A stretch of 36,086 nt of DNA. Source: Wohlfahrtiimonas sp. (lineage in GTDB: Bacteria > Pseudomonadota > Gammaproteobacteria > Cardiobacteriales > Wohlfahrtiimonadaceae). Position numbers and translations under genes: made by a program. Shown here in pieces: positions 16,616 to 25,438 of the stretch; positions within the stretch are counted from its first letter, which is position 1, and each line of letters starts with the position of its first letter. The notes beneath the pieces were generated by a model, which saw only the letters and a program-made list of their open reading frames with translations, was not told the DNA's origin and ran no database searches. The DNA lies in the NCBI GenBank assembly GCA_030149965.1, contig JASLHB010000034.1, positions 1-36,086 of the forward strand. Reading direction: 5' to 3'.

Positions 16616-18681
16616 TCGCTTGGATCTTTTGGCATTAGAATTTGTCGGTAAGCTTCTGATTTATTAAATGCATCAGAATTAATTTGATAACGGCGATCAG
16701 GCATTTGATGAAGATCGACCGAATAACCAAATAATTGTTTCAAAGCATTATTATCTTTCGCCATATGAATGAACTGATGCTCTCTATCTTTCTTATTCTG
16801 ATCATTCAAAACCCACTGAATTCGCTCCCAATCTTCAAAGAAATATTCTTGTAATAATGGAATGATTTTGTTTTTGAAAATATCAGCTAATGCTTGTTCT
16901 TTATCTTCCGCATCTTTTAATGGCAAGAAATAACTGTGCCCAATTAAATAATCGCGCCCTAATAAAACTTCTATACGATCATTCATGATTTGAAGCATTT
17001 CTTGAATTTTAACGCCATAAACTTCAATATCTTCTAACAATTGATAATCAGGCAATAATTCCACAAACTCAAATCGACGACGCAGTGCCAAATCCAATTT
17101 GGTTAATGAATGATCGGATGTATTCATCGTACCAATCACATATAAATTATTTGGCACAGAGAATGATTCTTTTGAATATGGCAAAATCACAGATCGAGCA
17201 TCATCATTCCCAGCTCGCTTGCTTGGCTCTAATAATGTAATCAATTCACCAAAGATATTGGCGATATTTCCGCGGTTGATTTCATCGATAATTAAAACGT
17301 GATTATAATTTATTGAAACTGAAGAAACATTTTTAAAGAAAATATCATTATTCAGTAATTGATCATAAACTAGCTCACTTCTTCTGTGTCTACAACGAAT
17401 GATATTCCCTTTATGATGTGAAAATCCTTTGGAAAAGGCTATATTCTGAGATGAAACACTAATATCCCATTCACATATAAATTCAACATCCATGATTTGT
17501 GGAGTTAAGTTTTCAGATTCGCTTATGACAACACAGATACTCTTAAAAGTTGTATCTGAGTCTGCAATAATAATTAAATCTCCTTTCTCCATTCTCTCAG
17601 GAAAATAATCCTCCATAATAAGATGACTATTCAATATACATTTTTGATAAACATTTCTATCAAAAATTTTTACAATCCAAAGTTTTTTTGTAGTTGTATA
17701 TTCAGTATCATCTTTCATCTCATTAACTAGATTAAAGTGATGTACATTATGGATACGAATATTCTTAATGATGTGACTAAGTTTGTAAAAGCTATTACTA
17801 CTGTGATGACAAACCTGTTTAAATATTCCAGCCTCGACTGAATATTGAACATTTCCTTCTTTATCCGTTGTTGCACGAATGCCTTCAACAAAATCCTCAT
17901 AACTAAAGCTTTGATGGAATGTCACAAATGATATTTGTTTATTCTCAATCAACTCATCATATCTTTCTTTCAGTTCTTTACGAGATTCAGCTTTAAATTT
18001 GGGATCACAAATAGCCACGGCTTTCGCGACTGTTTCATAAGTTTTCCCTGTTCCCGGTGGACCATAAAGAATTTGGTTTAAAGGATAACTTTCCATATCA
18101 GTTATTTCTATTCTCAGATTTTTTGATATTTCAAATTGCTCAATATTCTCATAAAACTTTAGCAGATCTTCAATATCTGCCAATAATACAGAATCATTTG
18201 GCATATCATCTGACGAATAATATTTAGCTGAAATATTAGCATCCTCATAACTTTTTCCTCTGCTTGAAGATGCATTGAGATCCATATTTTTTACACCCCA
18301 AATTTTAATATCGGGGATTTTCTCTAAAATAGAATTAATCGTATTTTGGATATCTATTTTGCTTGATTCTTCAGTGCCTTGATTCAAGGAAAGATAAAAT
18401 CCTGAACCATCTGACTTGAATAATAATACAGGATATATTCCTTTTCTCATTGAAGTAGCAAGACTTTTATTTCTCATAGAAATCCATGGAATATCAGCCC
18501 AACGACCTTGCCCAATACTCGCTTCAACTAATAAATCCGGATAATTATGAATTAATAATTTTTCTAGTTCTGTTTTGATATCTTCTTTGAGAAGATGAGC
18601 TATTGGATGCTGCGTCATATTTTCTGACTTTGCAAGCTCCCAATTTTTCATGAATTTTTGTAAATTCTCAGATAATTTCAT
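16612..18681 (-). CDS. mcrB: McrB, AAA+ GTPase subunit with MrcB_N domain and an inserted domain
   Basis: 689 residues. Residues about 25-180 match the MrcB_N-type N-terminal module (ASIGQGRWADIPWISM, SDGSGFYLSLNQGT), thought to recognise modified DNA. The AAA+ motor has Walker A GPPGTGKT at 207-214, Walker B LIIDEINRGNIANIFGEL around D466-E467, the McrB-specific MNTSD at 519-523 and arginine finger candidates R534-R536. Between Walker A and B, where most McrB proteins have a short linker, there is an extra region at residues about 292-457. It contains KLWIVKIF, MEKGDLIIIAD and SICVVISESE, a pattern like PUA/EVE-fold domains. It should form GTP-driven hexamers that translocate DNA and activate McrC. 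The start has GAGGAAATT. First gene of the mcrBC pair; no methyltransferase nearby, as expected for a type IV system. Confidence 0.93.
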   Translation of the reverse strand: MKLSENLQKFMKNWELAKSENMTQHPIAHLLKEDIKTELEKLLIHNYPDLLVEASIGQGRWADIPWISMRNKSLATSMRKGIYPVLLFKSDGSGFYLSLNQGTEESSKIDIQNTINSILEKIPDIKIWGVKNMDLNASSSRGKSYEDANISAKYYSSDDMPNDSVLLADIEDLLKFYENIEQFEISKNLRIEITDMESYPLNQILYGPPGTGKTYETVAKAVAICDPKFKAESRKELKERYDELIENKQISFVTFHQSFSYEDFVEGIRATTDKEGNVQYSVEAGIFKQVCHHSSNSFYKLSHIIKNIRIHNVHHFNLVNEMKDDTEYTTTKKLWIVKIFDRNVYQKCILNSHLIMEDYFPERMEKGDLIIIADSDTTFKSICVVISESENLTPQIMDVEFICEWDISVSSQNIAFSKGFSHHKGNIIRCRHRRSELVYDQLLNNDIFFKNVSSVSINYNHVLIIDEINRGNIANIFGELITLLEPSKRAGNDDARSVILPYSKESFSVPNNLYVIGTMNTSDHSLTKLDLALRRRFEFVELLPDYQLLEDIEVYGVKIQEMLQIMNDRIEVLLGRDYLIGHSYFLPLKDAEDKEQALADIFKNKIIPLLQEYFFEDWERIQWVLNDQNKKDREHQFIHMAKDNNALKQLFGYSVDLHQMPDRRYQINSDAFNKSEAYRQILMPKDPSE

Positions 18682-18701
18682 AATTTCCTCAAAGTCGATT
18701 T

Positions 18702-18730
18702 TCTATACTTATAATTATTCTCTATTGAAA
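18702..18730 (-). promoter_or_regulatory. Predicted promoter of mcrBC
   Basis: Minus-strand TTTCAA (18725-18730) and TATAGA (18702-18707) are spaced by 17 bases, 20 bases before the mcrB start. Both boxes are imperfect, so this is tentative. Confidence 0.4.
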
Positions 18731-18737
18731 TAAATAA

Positions 18738-18757
18738 CTCTCAGCTTTCACTGAGAG
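18738..18757 (-). terminator. Weak terminator after tex
   Basis: CTCTCAG (18738-18744) pairs with CTGAGAG (18751-18757) around six bases. On the minus strand it is followed by TTATTTATTTC, T-rich but broken, so termination may be partial. It lies between the tex stop and the mcrB promoter. Confidence 0.5.
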
Positions 18758-18773
18758 CTATTAAATCCATCAT

Positions 18774-21044
18774 TTACTTCTTCAAGCCACTCAGCGCAGC
18801 TGCAAATGGGTTATTGCTTGGGGCTTCTTTTACATTCTTCTGCTTATTGAAATTAGCCTTTTGATGATTATTTGGTTTAGGGCTATTGCCCTTCATCTGA
18901 TTCACATCATCCGTCATACGCATGGTTAATTGAATGCGATTGCGTGGCACATCCACTTCGATCACTTTAACCTTCACAATATCGCCCACTTTCACAACTT
19001 CATGCGGGTCTTTCACAAAGCGATCTGCCAACGCACTGATGTGCACTAAACCATCCTGATGCACGCCAATATCCACGAATGCACCAAAGTTGGCTACATT
19101 TGTAATCACACCTTCGAGCATCATGCCTTCTTTTAAATCTTTGATGGTTTCAATGCCATCTTTAAAGGTCGCTGTTTTAAACTCAGGACGAGGATCGCGC
19201 CCAGGTTTTTCAAGCTCTTTGATGATATCCAAAACCGTTGGCGTACCAAATTTCTCACAAATATAATCCGCCGCTTTCAAATCTCTTAAAAAGCTCGCGT
19301 TGCCAATCACCTGATCAATCGTGACATTATTTTTCGCTAAAATGCGCTCAACCACAGGATAAGCCTCAGGATGCACGGCAGAACGATCCAATGGATCATC
19401 CCCATGAATGCGCAAGAAGCCGGCCGCTTGTTCAAAGGTTTTATCCCCCAAACGCGGGACTTTCTTCAATGCTTTACGATTACTGAATGCACCATTTTCA
19501 TCACGATACGTCACGATGTTTTGGGCAATTGTGGCATTTAAGCCAGAAATATACGTCAATAAAGCAGATGATGCCGTATTCACATCAACGCCCACAGCAT
19601 TCACACAATCTTCCACAACTGCCGTTAAGCTCTTATTCAAATGCGCTTGGTTCACATCATGCTGATATTGACCAACGCCGATGGATTTAGGATCAATCTT
19701 CACAAGCTCCGCTAATGGATCTTGTAAACGGCGCGCGATCGAAGCTGCACCACGCAAGGAAACATCCATATCTGGGAATTCTTTCGCTGCCAACTCTGAA
19801 GCTGAATAAACAGATGCGCCTGCTTCACTCACCACAATTTTCTTTAAGCCCGGAATGCGCTCACATAATTCCTGTGCCAATTTATCTGATTCTCGCGATG
19901 CTGTGCCATTACCGATCGAAACCAATGTGAGATCATGCTTTCTGCACAATGCTTCCAATGTTGCCAATGCTTGCGCCCACTGATTTTGCGGTGCATGCGG
20001 ATAAATTACCGTTGTATCTAGCACTTTTCCTGTTGAATCCACACAAGCAATTTTACAACCTGTGCGCTGCCCGGGATCAATCCCTAAAATTGCTTTATTG
20101 CCTGCTGGCGCCATCAATAAGAGATCTTTTAAGTTTTTCGCAAATACATTGATTGCTTCTTCTTCTGAGGCTTCGCGCATTTGGCTAATGGATTCTAAAG
20201 ATAACGATAAAAATAGCTTAGAGCGCCAACATAAACGAATCGTATCATTGAGCCATTTATGCATATCTTTTAAGCTGAAGAAATCAGCAATCATCACTTG
20301 TGGTGCATCTGTTAATGTTTCTGGTAAGACAAGATCCACATTCAACAAATCTTCTTTTTTACCGCGCAACAATGCCAATGCACGATGCGATGGAATTGTA
20401 TGAATGGATTCACTGAACTCAAAATAATCCGAGAACTTAATCGCCGCATTCTTTTTAGTTTCATCAACAGAACTCACAATCAATGCATCATTCCACACGA
20501 ATTGACGCAATTTACCCACTAATTCCGCTTGCTCTGCCATGTGCTCGATCAAAATAAAGCGCGCGCCATCCAATACTGCTTTGGTATCAGCAAATCCGGC
20601 TTCATCATTGATATAAGGCGCTGCTAATGTTTCAGGATCAACATTTGGGGATTCCGTCAAAATTGCCATCGCCAATGGCTCAATGCCTGCTTCACGCGCG
20701 ATTTGTGCCTTCGTGCGGCGCTTAGGTTTATACGGTAAATATAAATCTTCTAATTCTGTTTTAGTTAATGTATTGAGGATTTTATTTTCTAACGCTGGCG
20801 TTAATTTATCCTGTGAGCGAATCGATTCCACGATCGTTTGTTGGCGATCCGTCAGCTCACGCAAATACACCAATCGCGTATCCAAGGTTCTCAATTGTGT
20901 ATCGTCTAAACCGCCAGTTACTTCCTTACGATAACGCGCGATAAAAGGTACGGTTGCGCCTTCATCCAATAATTGAACAGCAGCATTGACTTGATTGGCT
21001 TTTGCACTAATCTCACCTGCGATAATATCCACAATTGATAGCAT
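18774..21044 (-). CDS. tex: Tex, S1-domain RNA-binding transcription accessory protein
   Basis: 756 residues, close to the family norm. Order of domains: Tex N-terminal helical region (residues 1-190, with ATVPFIARYRKEVTGGLDD), an RNase H-like YqgF fold beginning ILGIDPGQRTG near residue 320, helix-hairpin-helix repeats near 490-560 (DVNTASSALLTYISGL, ALKKVPRLGDKTFEQAAGFL), and a C-terminal S1 domain at about 638-711 (LEGVITNVANFGAFVDIGVH, DGLVHISAL). The tail is basic and asparagine-rich and ends in NPFAAALSGLKK, a common Tex ending. Tex binds RNA and is linked to transcription and toxin or stress gene expression; the precise role is unsettled. Monocistronic; an AGGA ribosome site lies a little far upstream of the ATG. 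Confidence 0.96.
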   Translation of the reverse strand: MLSIVDIIAGEISAKANQVNAAVQLLDEGATVPFIARYRKEVTGGLDDTQLRTLDTRLVYLRELTDRQQTIVESIRSQDKLTPALENKILNTLTKTELEDLYLPYKPKRRTKAQIAREAGIEPLAMAILTESPNVDPETLAAPYINDEAGFADTKAVLDGARFILIEHMAEQAELVGKLRQFVWNDALIVSSVDETKKNAAIKFSDYFEFSESIHTIPSHRALALLRGKKEDLLNVDLVLPETLTDAPQVMIADFFSLKDMHKWLNDTIRLCWRSKLFLSLSLESISQMREASEEEAINVFAKNLKDLLLMAPAGNKAILGIDPGQRTGCKIACVDSTGKVLDTTVIYPHAPQNQWAQALATLEALCRKHDLTLVSIGNGTASRESDKLAQELCERIPGLKKIVVSEAGASVYSASELAAKEFPDMDVSLRGAASIARRLQDPLAELVKIDPKSIGVGQYQHDVNQAHLNKSLTAVVEDCVNAVGVDVNTASSALLTYISGLNATIAQNIVTYRDENGAFSNRKALKKVPRLGDKTFEQAAGFLRIHGDDPLDRSAVHPEAYPVVERILAKNNVTIDQVIGNASFLRDLKAADYICEKFGTPTVLDIIKELEKPGRDPRPEFKTATFKDGIETIKDLKEGMMLEGVITNVANFGAFVDIGVHQDGLVHISALADRFVKDPHEVVKVGDIVKVKVIEVDVPRNRIQLTMRMTDDVNQMKGNSPKPNNHQKANFNKQKNVKEAPSNNPFAAALSGLKK

Positions 21045-21139
21045 ATTATTTGTATCCTAATTATATTAACAATGCTGGATTCTAGCAGAATTACAAGGCA
21101 TTGGCACAATATGGATATTTGCCATTCATTCGGGATAAA

Positions 21140-21619
21140 TTACTGGATTTTATATAATGTAAAAGGTTCTCCTTCAATGCTTAAACAACCAATGCCGCTC
21201 ATATTGAGTTGCTGAAGATTATTATCCTTAAATTGATATTTACTGTGCGCTGGCAAATCAAGCTGAAATTTCGTGCCGGTTTCGTCCCAATCATATAAAC
21301 CTGTATGGAATTCATCGAAATTGCTCGCGATTCCAATTCTCGTCACAGTTTGGCTGAAATGCCCGTCCATGATATTCAATGTGATTTTGGTGCCTTTACA
21401 ATCCGCACAAGGTAAAATCCCTTCATAAGTACCGTTATATTCAATATCTTTTTTCGGTAAATAATCAGCACTAAATTTTGGTAGTTTATCTGCATCAATG
21501 ATCACATCATCCGCTTCGATGATTGTTATGGTTGCACGCGGTTTTTCTTGCATAATCACTTTAAATGAAATCAGCACAATTCCCGTTAGAATCATGCCAA
21601 ATATAAATGCTCGCATCAT
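21140..21619 (-). CDS. NlpE N-terminal-like domain protein, membrane-anchored
   Basis: 159 residues. An N-terminal hydrophobic helix (residues about 5-23) is followed by a linker and then a domain with YNGTYEGILPCADCKGTKI (C71 and C74), the hallmark of the copper-resistance/adhesion-sensing lipoprotein NlpE N-terminal domain. A further beta-rich region ends in LSIEGEPFTLYKI. E. coli NlpE is an outer-membrane lipoprotein that signals to CpxA. This protein has no lipobox cysteine after the hydrophobic segment, so it is probably held in the inner membrane by an uncleaved helix or released as a periplasmic protein. It also lacks NlpE's second domain. Gap of 95 bases to tex downstream; ribosome site weak. 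Family call is good; function only inferred. Confidence 0.75.
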   Translation of the reverse strand: MMRAFIFGMILTGIVLISFKVIMQEKPRATITIIEADDVIIDADKLPKFSADYLPKKDIEYNGTYEGILPCADCKGTKITLNIMDGHFSQTVTRIGIASNFDEFHTGLYDWDETGTKFQLDLPAHSKYQFKDNNLQQLNMSGIGCLSIEGEPFTLYKIQ

Positions 21620-21700
21620 TTTGGAATACTCTATGGATATTTATGATTAATCTACTTATGGTAACAAAGAATAACCTTAGAGTTATTGATTGAGTTCAAT

Positions 21701-21725
21701 AAAAAATCCTGCCGAAGCAGGATTT
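21701..21725 (-). terminator. Terminator after the MFS gene
   Basis: On the minus strand, AAATCCTGC and GCAGGATTT (21717-21725 and 21704-21712 on the plus strand) enclose a TTCG tetraloop closed by C-G, followed by TTTTTT and ATT. A classical strong intrinsic terminator. Confidence 0.88.
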
Positions 21726-21743
21726 GATATTCATCTATGCTAA

Positions 21744-23129
21744 TTAAGCGCTTTGAACTTCTGCATCCACAGGTTTTGGAATCAAAAAGGACACAAAGAA
21801 TGCCACAATCGTGATACTTAAGCCTAATGTCATTCCATTGAAATAACCAGAGACAGAACTTTCATTCAATGCTTGCATTGCTGGCAATAACGCAAAGCTT
21901 AAACCTGCACCAATATGAAAAGCTGCCGCATTCATGCCCGGTAAAAAGCCTGGATTATCTTTAGGGGATAATACAACACCTAAACCATTTAACATGATGT
22001 TTGCTGTACCTGCATAAGTTACGCCCAAGAAGATTGTCGCTGCGATTAGAATAGATAATGATGATAAACCTAAGTACATCAACACAACCACGCCGATCAC
22101 ACTGCCAATCAAACCAATACGTAAGATGCGGTTATAACCCAATAACGGTGCAAAGCGTCCCATGAATGGCCCAATCAACCAACCAATCAGTGCATAAGGC
22201 GCCAATAAATAAATCGCCGTGCTATTTGCAGTTAATGAGAAACCAATCTCTTGATTCTGCGCAAACGAAACCACCAAACCGTTCACAATGGCGAAAATTC
22301 CCGTCATTGTTAATACAGTTGTGAGCAATAATGCCCAAGTAGAACGCTTTTTCAAATCAGAAATCGTCACCAATGGATTCGTCACTTTTTTCTCTGTTTG
22401 CACAAATAATGCAAAGGAGATTAAAGCAATCACAACGGCGCCAATCACCAATGGTAGATTGCTTGAGAAGTTCAATGCTGTTAAGAATCCTGCCAATGTC
22501 ACCACCAAGAAGATCACGCCCAACCAATCCATTTTATGGCCTGCATTGGGTTTAGATTCCGGCGCACCTTTCAGGATGAATGGTAAAGTAATCACACCGA
22601 TCACAGCGATGAACCAAAATACTGGTCTAAAGCCAAAGTTCGTTGCAATGTAACCGCCCAAGAATGCATCAATCCCTGCAATACCGCCATTAACCGCTGT
22701 GATAATGCCCATCAAAATCCCATATTGCTTAGGATCTTTCACTTCATGATGAAGCATCAATAAGCACAATGGCACAACTGGACCAGAAACACCTTGAATC
22801 ACACGAGATAAGAAATAGATCTCGATATTCGGTGCTAAAGCTGCAAGCACTCCGCCAATCGTTGTGATTGCGATCAAAGTGAACAACATCTTTTGACGGC
22901 CAACAATATCACTCAAACGAGGAATAAATATTGAAAATAATGCTGCTGACATAAAGAATGCCGTTTGCGTTAAGCCAACCGTTGCCTCACTTGCACCTAA
23001 GCTCTTTGCAATCGTCACTAAAACAGGATTGAGCATGCTGGCATTCAGCTGGAATGCCATACATGCCATCAATAATGCCACCATTAGCGGCATTACATTA
23101 CTCTTTTCGGTCTGAACTGAGCTATTCAT
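21744..23129 (-). CDS. MFS transporter, DHA2-like, probably for nucleosides or nucleobases
   Basis: About 461 residues from the ATG at 23129, which has GGCGAGG as ribosome site. An upstream in-frame start at 23159 would lie inside the neighbouring gene and lacks support. About 14 predicted membrane helices, as in drug/H+ antiporter-2 type MFS proteins. The loop 2-3 motif is PRLSDIVGRQKML, the usual G-x-L-x-D-x-x-G-R-R-x-x-L theme, and motif C-like glycine-rich stretches occur in helix 5 (AVNGGIAGIDAFLGGYI). It overlaps the nucleoside hydrolase gene by eight bases, so the two are translationally coupled. From this linkage I infer import of ribonucleosides or export of the bases released; sequence alone would only say MFS. 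Confidence 0.88.
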   Translation of the reverse strand: MNSSVQTEKSNVMPLMVALLMACMAFQLNASMLNPVLVTIAKSLGASEATVGLTQTAFFMSAALFSIFIPRLSDIVGRQKMLFTLIAITTIGGVLAALAPNIEIYFLSRVIQGVSGPVVPLCLLMLHHEVKDPKQYGILMGIITAVNGGIAGIDAFLGGYIATNFGFRPVFWFIAVIGVITLPFILKGAPESKPNAGHKMDWLGVIFLVVTLAGFLTALNFSSNLPLVIGAVVIALISFALFVQTEKKVTNPLVTISDLKKRSTWALLLTTVLTMTGIFAIVNGLVVSFAQNQEIGFSLTANSTAIYLLAPYALIGWLIGPFMGRFAPLLGYNRILRIGLIGSVIGVVVLMYLGLSSLSILIAATIFLGVTYAGTANIMLNGLGVVLSPKDNPGFLPGMNAAAFHIGAGLSFALLPAMQALNESSVSGYFNGMTLGLSITIVAFFVSFLIPKPVDAEVQSA

Positions 23130-24072
23130 AATCAACCTCGCCGATACGCTCAAGCGCATCCACGATCATATTCCAGAAATATGTATGATCCAATTCAACC
23201 GCCACTTGTGTATGGCAATCTGGCTCTGGTGGATTTCTAAAGTCCGCCACAGTCATCCCTAACGTTAGCGTGCCTGTTAATTCAATATCCACTGGCACTT
23301 TACGCGTTGTCATCACTTTAGGATCGATCACATAAGCAACTGCACAAGGATCGTGAACAGGAGGATGATCAAAGCCTTGTGCCTTTTTATACATTTTGCC
23401 AAAGCATTCTAAAAGCTCTACAACGAATTGTGATGGCTTTGTACCAATATTTCTGATGGTTTCTACAACTTCTGGCGTTGCCAATGCTTGGTGCGTTAAA
23501 TCCAAGCCAACCATTGTTAATGGCCATTTTTCATTGAATACAATGTGTGCAGCTTCTGGATCAATTTTAATGTTGAATTCTGCAACGGCGCTCCAGTTAC
23601 CCACATGATAACCGCCGCCCATTAATACAACTTCTTTCACACGTTCAACAATTTCTGGTGCTTTACGCGCAGCCATTGCGATGTTTGTTAAACCGCCTGT
23701 TGGCACGATTGTCACAGTTTTTGGTGGATGGCTCATGATCGTATCAATGATCAAATCCACAGCATGACGAGGATCTTTTTCTAAAGTTGGCGTTGGTAAT
23801 TCTGGACCATCTAAGCCTGATTCACCATGCACATCTGGTGCAATCTCAATATCACGCACCAAAGGACGCACACAACCTGCCGCAAATGGTACGCCAACAA
23901 TGTTCGCAACTTTTGCCAATGCCAATGCATTGTGCGTTACTTTTGCCAATGTTTGGTTACCCACAACAGTTGTCACAGCTAATAGCTCAATCTCAGGATT
24001 ACCATGTGCTAACAGCAATGCAATTGCATCATCATGCCCTGGATCACAATCTAGAATGATTTTCTTCGTCAT
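23122..24072 (-). CDS. Inosine-uridine type nucleoside hydrolase
   Basis: 316 residues, the standard length. Cleaves the N-glycosidic bond of ribonucleosides to ribose and free base in the cytoplasm. The N-terminal DCDPGHDDAIALLLA supplies the calcium-binding aspartates (D8, D10, D15 region). VVGNQTL, VPTGGLTNIA and VLMGGGYHVGNWSAVAEFN follow the family order, and HPPVHDPCAVAYVI contains the conserved histidine and the last metal-binding aspartate. Substrate preference among RihA, RihB and RihC types cannot be set by eye. AAAAGGTGAAAA is a good ribosome site. First gene of a two-gene operon with the MFS transporter. Confidence 0.94.
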   Translation of the reverse strand: MTKKIILDCDPGHDDAIALLLAHGNPEIELLAVTTVVGNQTLAKVTHNALALAKVANIVGVPFAAGCVRPLVRDIEIAPDVHGESGLDGPELPTPTLEKDPRHAVDLIIDTIMSHPPKTVTIVPTGGLTNIAMAARKAPEIVERVKEVVLMGGGYHVGNWSAVAEFNIKIDPEAAHIVFNEKWPLTMVGLDLTHQALATPEVVETIRNIGTKPSQFVVELLECFGKMYKKAQGFDHPPVHDPCAVAYVIDPKVMTTRKVPVDIELTGTLTLGMTVADFRNPPEPDCHTQVAVELDHTYFWNMIVDALERIGEVDYE

Positions 24073-24233
24073 TTTTTCACCTTTTCGCTACTATTAAGTT
24101 AAGTTCTGTACGCTGACTATAATAACCGAGAATGAAAAAGAATGGTTTTCTATGAATGTAAAATATATTTACATCATGAAACCTGCTCTTTTAGCTTTGC
24201 ATTCTCAAAAAAATATGATAATCATTCACAAAC

Positions 24234-24261
24234 AAAAAAGCCCATATTCTTATGGGCTTTT
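24234..24261 (-). terminator. Terminator after the peroxiredoxin-like gene
   Basis: AAAAGCCCATA (24236-24246) pairs with TATGGGCTTTT (24251-24261) around a 4-base loop. On the minus strand the stem leads into TTTTTTG. Confidence 0.85.
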
Positions 24262-24266
24262 CTTTT

Positions 24267-24902
24267 TTAAATCATCGACATAACATCTCGAGGTTCTGCT
24301 CGCATCATATAGTTTGTTTCAACAAATGCGTATGAAATTTTACCTGATGGTGCAATCACATAAGTCGCAGGAATCGGCAATTCAAACGAATCATTGCCAT
24401 TAATCACAGATAAATCCGCACCAATTTTCTTATAAATCGTACGAATGTTTTCATCCAATGTATAAACCAAGCCAAATTGACGTGCAATATCATTGTTCTG
24501 ATCTGCAATCAGCGTCAAATCAAAGTCTTTCTCGGCTTTTAATTGTTCACTATACAATTGCATTTGTGGTGAGATGAATAAAAACTGAGTGGGTGGCAAA
24601 TGAAACTGCTGAATAGATTCTTGATAATCTGCTAGTTCTGCCATACAAAATGGGCACCAATTGCCACGAAAGAAATTAATGATCACAGGTGCATTTTTTA
24701 ATAAATCATACAATTTGATTTCATTGCCATCTGTATCTAACACATTAATATCTGGTGCTTTATCACCAATCATCAATGCTTTCTGATCTATCTTTTGCCC
24801 AATTAATTCTTTTAAATTTTCACCAAAAGCTTCTAAAATTTCTTTGGGTAATTGTTCTGACATTTCATTTTGAATTTTTGCTAGAACTTCTTTTAACGGC
24901 AT
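24267..24902 (-). CDS. Peroxiredoxin-like (AhpC/TSA fold) protein
   Basis: 211 residues. After a helical N-terminus, residues about 45-195 form a thioredoxin-like AhpC/TSA domain: GDKAPDINVLDTDGNEIKL, then INFFRGNWCPFCMAELADYQ with a CxxC at C83 and C86, and LIADQNNDIARQFGLVY. Typical peroxiredoxins have T-x-x-C, while the NWCPFC form belongs to the peroxiredoxin-like group that may act as thiol reductase or peroxidase. No signal peptide, so cytoplasmic. It starts eight bases after the MarR gene stop, with its AAGGAAG ribosome site overlapping the end of that gene, hence one operon. The regulator suggests induction by an oxidant or electrophile. Confidence 0.85.
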   Translation of the reverse strand: MPLKEVLAKIQNEMSEQLPKEILEAFGENLKELIGQKIDQKALMIGDKAPDINVLDTDGNEIKLYDLLKNAPVIINFFRGNWCPFCMAELADYQESIQQFHLPPTQFLFISPQMQLYSEQLKAEKDFDLTLIADQNNDIARQFGLVYTLDENIRTIYKKIGADLSVINGNDSFELPIPATYVIAPSGKISYAFVETNYMMRAEPRDVMSMI

Positions 24903-24910
24903 AATCTTCC

Positions 24911-25396
24911 TTACGTCTTATCTAAAATATTGTGTTTAATCTTTGCTAAAATTTCGCTGAGTTGATCCATTTCTGACTGACTCAATGAACTTGTCATTTG
25001 TTCAATCCATGCTGTATGTTCTGCCAGAGCAGTTGTGATCACTTTTCGACCTTTGTCAGTCATAATGAGCAAGTATTTTCTGCGATCCTCTGCCACTATT
25101 TGCTTATCAATCAATTGATCTTTAAACAGTGTATTGATTTGCTGTGTCATTGTTGCTTTAGTCACACCGCAAAATTCCGCTGCTGCTTGTGGCGTTAAAG
25201 CGCCCTTCTCGTGCAATAAAGTCAATAATATCAACCTTGATTCAGACAATTGATGCAGCTCTAATTTCTCAGCACAAAATTTATCAATTGCTTCTGTTGT
25301 GGCTAATAACTTCATACATAAGATAATCTTCTCCAAATTTTCAGGATTATTCGCTCGAATTAGATCAATAAAAGTAATGTGTTTTTGCCCTAACAT
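24911..25396 (-). CDS. MarR family transcriptional regulator
   Basis: 161 residues from the ATG at 25396; an in-frame TTG at 25411 would lengthen it by five residues, but AAAGAGAGATT precedes the ATG. The centre has the winged helix, with helix-turn-helix LTPQAAAEFCGVTKATMTQQINTL and wing IVAEDRRKYLLIMTDKGRK; the flanking helices form the dimer interface. There are two cysteines, one (residue 40s, KFCAEKLEL) in the N-terminal helical part and one in the recognition region (EFCGVTK). Either could sense oxidants as in OhrR-type regulators, but this is inference. It heads an operon with the peroxiredoxin-like gene and has an operator-like dyad over its own transcript start, so autorepression is likely. 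Confidence 0.88.
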   Translation of the reverse strand: MLGQKHITFIDLIRANNPENLEKIILCMKLLATTEAIDKFCAEKLELHQLSESRLILLTLLHEKGALTPQAAAEFCGVTKATMTQQINTLFKDQLIDKQIVAEDRRKYLLIMTDKGRKVITTALAEHTAWIEQMTSSLSQSEMDQLSEILAKIKHNILDKT

Positions 25397-25412
25397 AATC
25401 TCTCTTTGCAAT

Positions 25413-25430
25413 TAGTATGCATACGTACTA
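25413..25430. promoter_or_regulatory. Candidate MarR operator
   Basis: The 18-base stretch TAGTATGCATACGTACTA is an imperfect dyad with seven of nine pairs matching, including the outer TAGTA/TACTA. It begins at or just after the predicted transcript start, 16 bases before the MarR start codon, a typical place for autorepression by this family. Confidence 0.6.
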
Positions 25431-25438
25431 TTTTGTGT

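Noticed and set aside
15317..18681. Horizontally acquired defence island around mcrBC
   Set aside because: Only the mcrBC pair is present. It is flanked by ordinary genes with no integrase, transposase, tRNA or direct repeats, so an island cannot be supported.
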